Below are positions 63,932-64,000 of a stretch of 64,000 nucleotides of DNA, piece by piece. The stretch lies in assembly GCF_013283785.1 (NCBI RefSeq), contig NZ_JABCPZ010000001.1:93893-157892 (forward strand), in the 5' to 3' direction. Numbering within the stretch: position 1 is the first letter of the stretch; the number at the start of each line of letters is the position of its first letter. Made by a program: the position numbers and the translations under genes. Under the pieces are notes generated by a model. That model was not told where the DNA came from. It saw only the letters and a program-made list of their open reading frames with translations, and did no database searches. The DNA is from Nonomuraea antri (GTDB taxonomy: Bacteria; Actinomycetota; Actinomycetes; Streptosporangiales; Streptosporangiaceae).

Positions 63932-64000
63932 GTGTCGTATCCGCAGCATCAGCCCGGCGGGCCCGCGCCGCACGGACACGACCGCCCGCATCCCCACGCC
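63932..64000 (+). CDS. Pro/His-rich N-terminus of a further membrane protein (cut by window end)
   Basis: The GTG at 63932 has GGAG seven bases upstream. The visible 23 residues (MSYPQHQPGGPAPHGHDR and on) repeat the opening of the preceding protein, so it is probably a tandem paralogue or a related Pro-rich-head membrane protein. The rest lies outside the window. Confidence 0.65.
   Translation, partial: MSYPQHQPGGPAPHGHDRPHPHA

Overview
The window is chromosomal DNA from a high-GC actinomycete. The frequent AGG arginine codons, the short SRP RNA beside dnaX, the block ybaB-recR-DUF5063 followed by ask-asd, a DUF3073 gene, an SCO5389-like gene, CGNR and F420/LLM-type proteins, and many leaderless genes point to the Streptosporangiales (a Nonomuraea-like organism is my best guess, not proven). 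I see no phage, insertion sequence, CRISPR array or integrase. Genes are mostly single or in pairs, often a regulator divergent from its target with a visible inverted repeat between them.

1-10 kb: end of a NarL-type histidine kinase and its response regulator, an LCP cell-wall ligase, TetR/P450 divergent pair, a 56-codon DUF3073 gene hidden under the P450 3' end, ArsR regulator, menB, an APH(6)-like kinase, an epoxide-hydrolase-like enzyme with an HPP membrane protein facing a CGNR regulator, and a quinone-oxidoreductase-like gene under a SoxR/MerR-type promoter. 10-17.7 kb: a three-gene operon of a YqiJ/NfeD-like membrane OB-fold protein, a long flotillin (SPFH) protein and a 1630-residue DUF3686 AAA ATPase; this is the largest poorly understood system here. 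17.8-24.7 kb: MarR/FAD monooxygenase pair, dapA-like gene facing a LysR regulator, serine hydrolase, polyprenyl diphosphate synthase, and a coupled pair encoding a four-helix membrane protein and a small thymidylate-synthase-fold protein.

24.6-35.6 kb: MFS transporter, membrane-anchored methyltransferase, second LCP protein, Rrf2 regulator, TPR protein, CooC/MinD-like ATPase with a Fur/Zur-like box, SCO5389-like protein, LysR-rnhB-LLM oxidoreductase operon, aminotransferase and GNAT acetyltransferase closed by a classic terminator. 35.8-50.3 kb: AfsR/SARP regulator, large HemK-like methyltransferase, zinc-ribbon protein, a hydroxyacid dehydrogenase that lacks the usual catalytic His, GNAT-TetR pair facing HxlR, SURF1, tyrosine phosphatase, amidohydrolase, YkvA protein, and a TetR-controlled LLM oxidoreductase/amidase operon.

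50.4-64 kb: secreted M15-peptidase-like protein, asd and ask (lysine/threonine/methionine precursor pathway, with an internal ask beta start), DUF5063-recR-ybaB, a GAF-domain regulator, a degenerate 29-bp tandem repeat, dnaX, ffs (SRP RNA), tRNA-Ser(GGA), two tandem neutral zinc metallopeptidases, a small conserved protein, and two tandem Pro-rich single-pass membrane proteins, the last cut by the window end. Metabolic links visible inside the window are menB plus polyprenyl synthase (menaquinone) and ask/asd plus the dapA-like gene (lysine/diaminopimelate).
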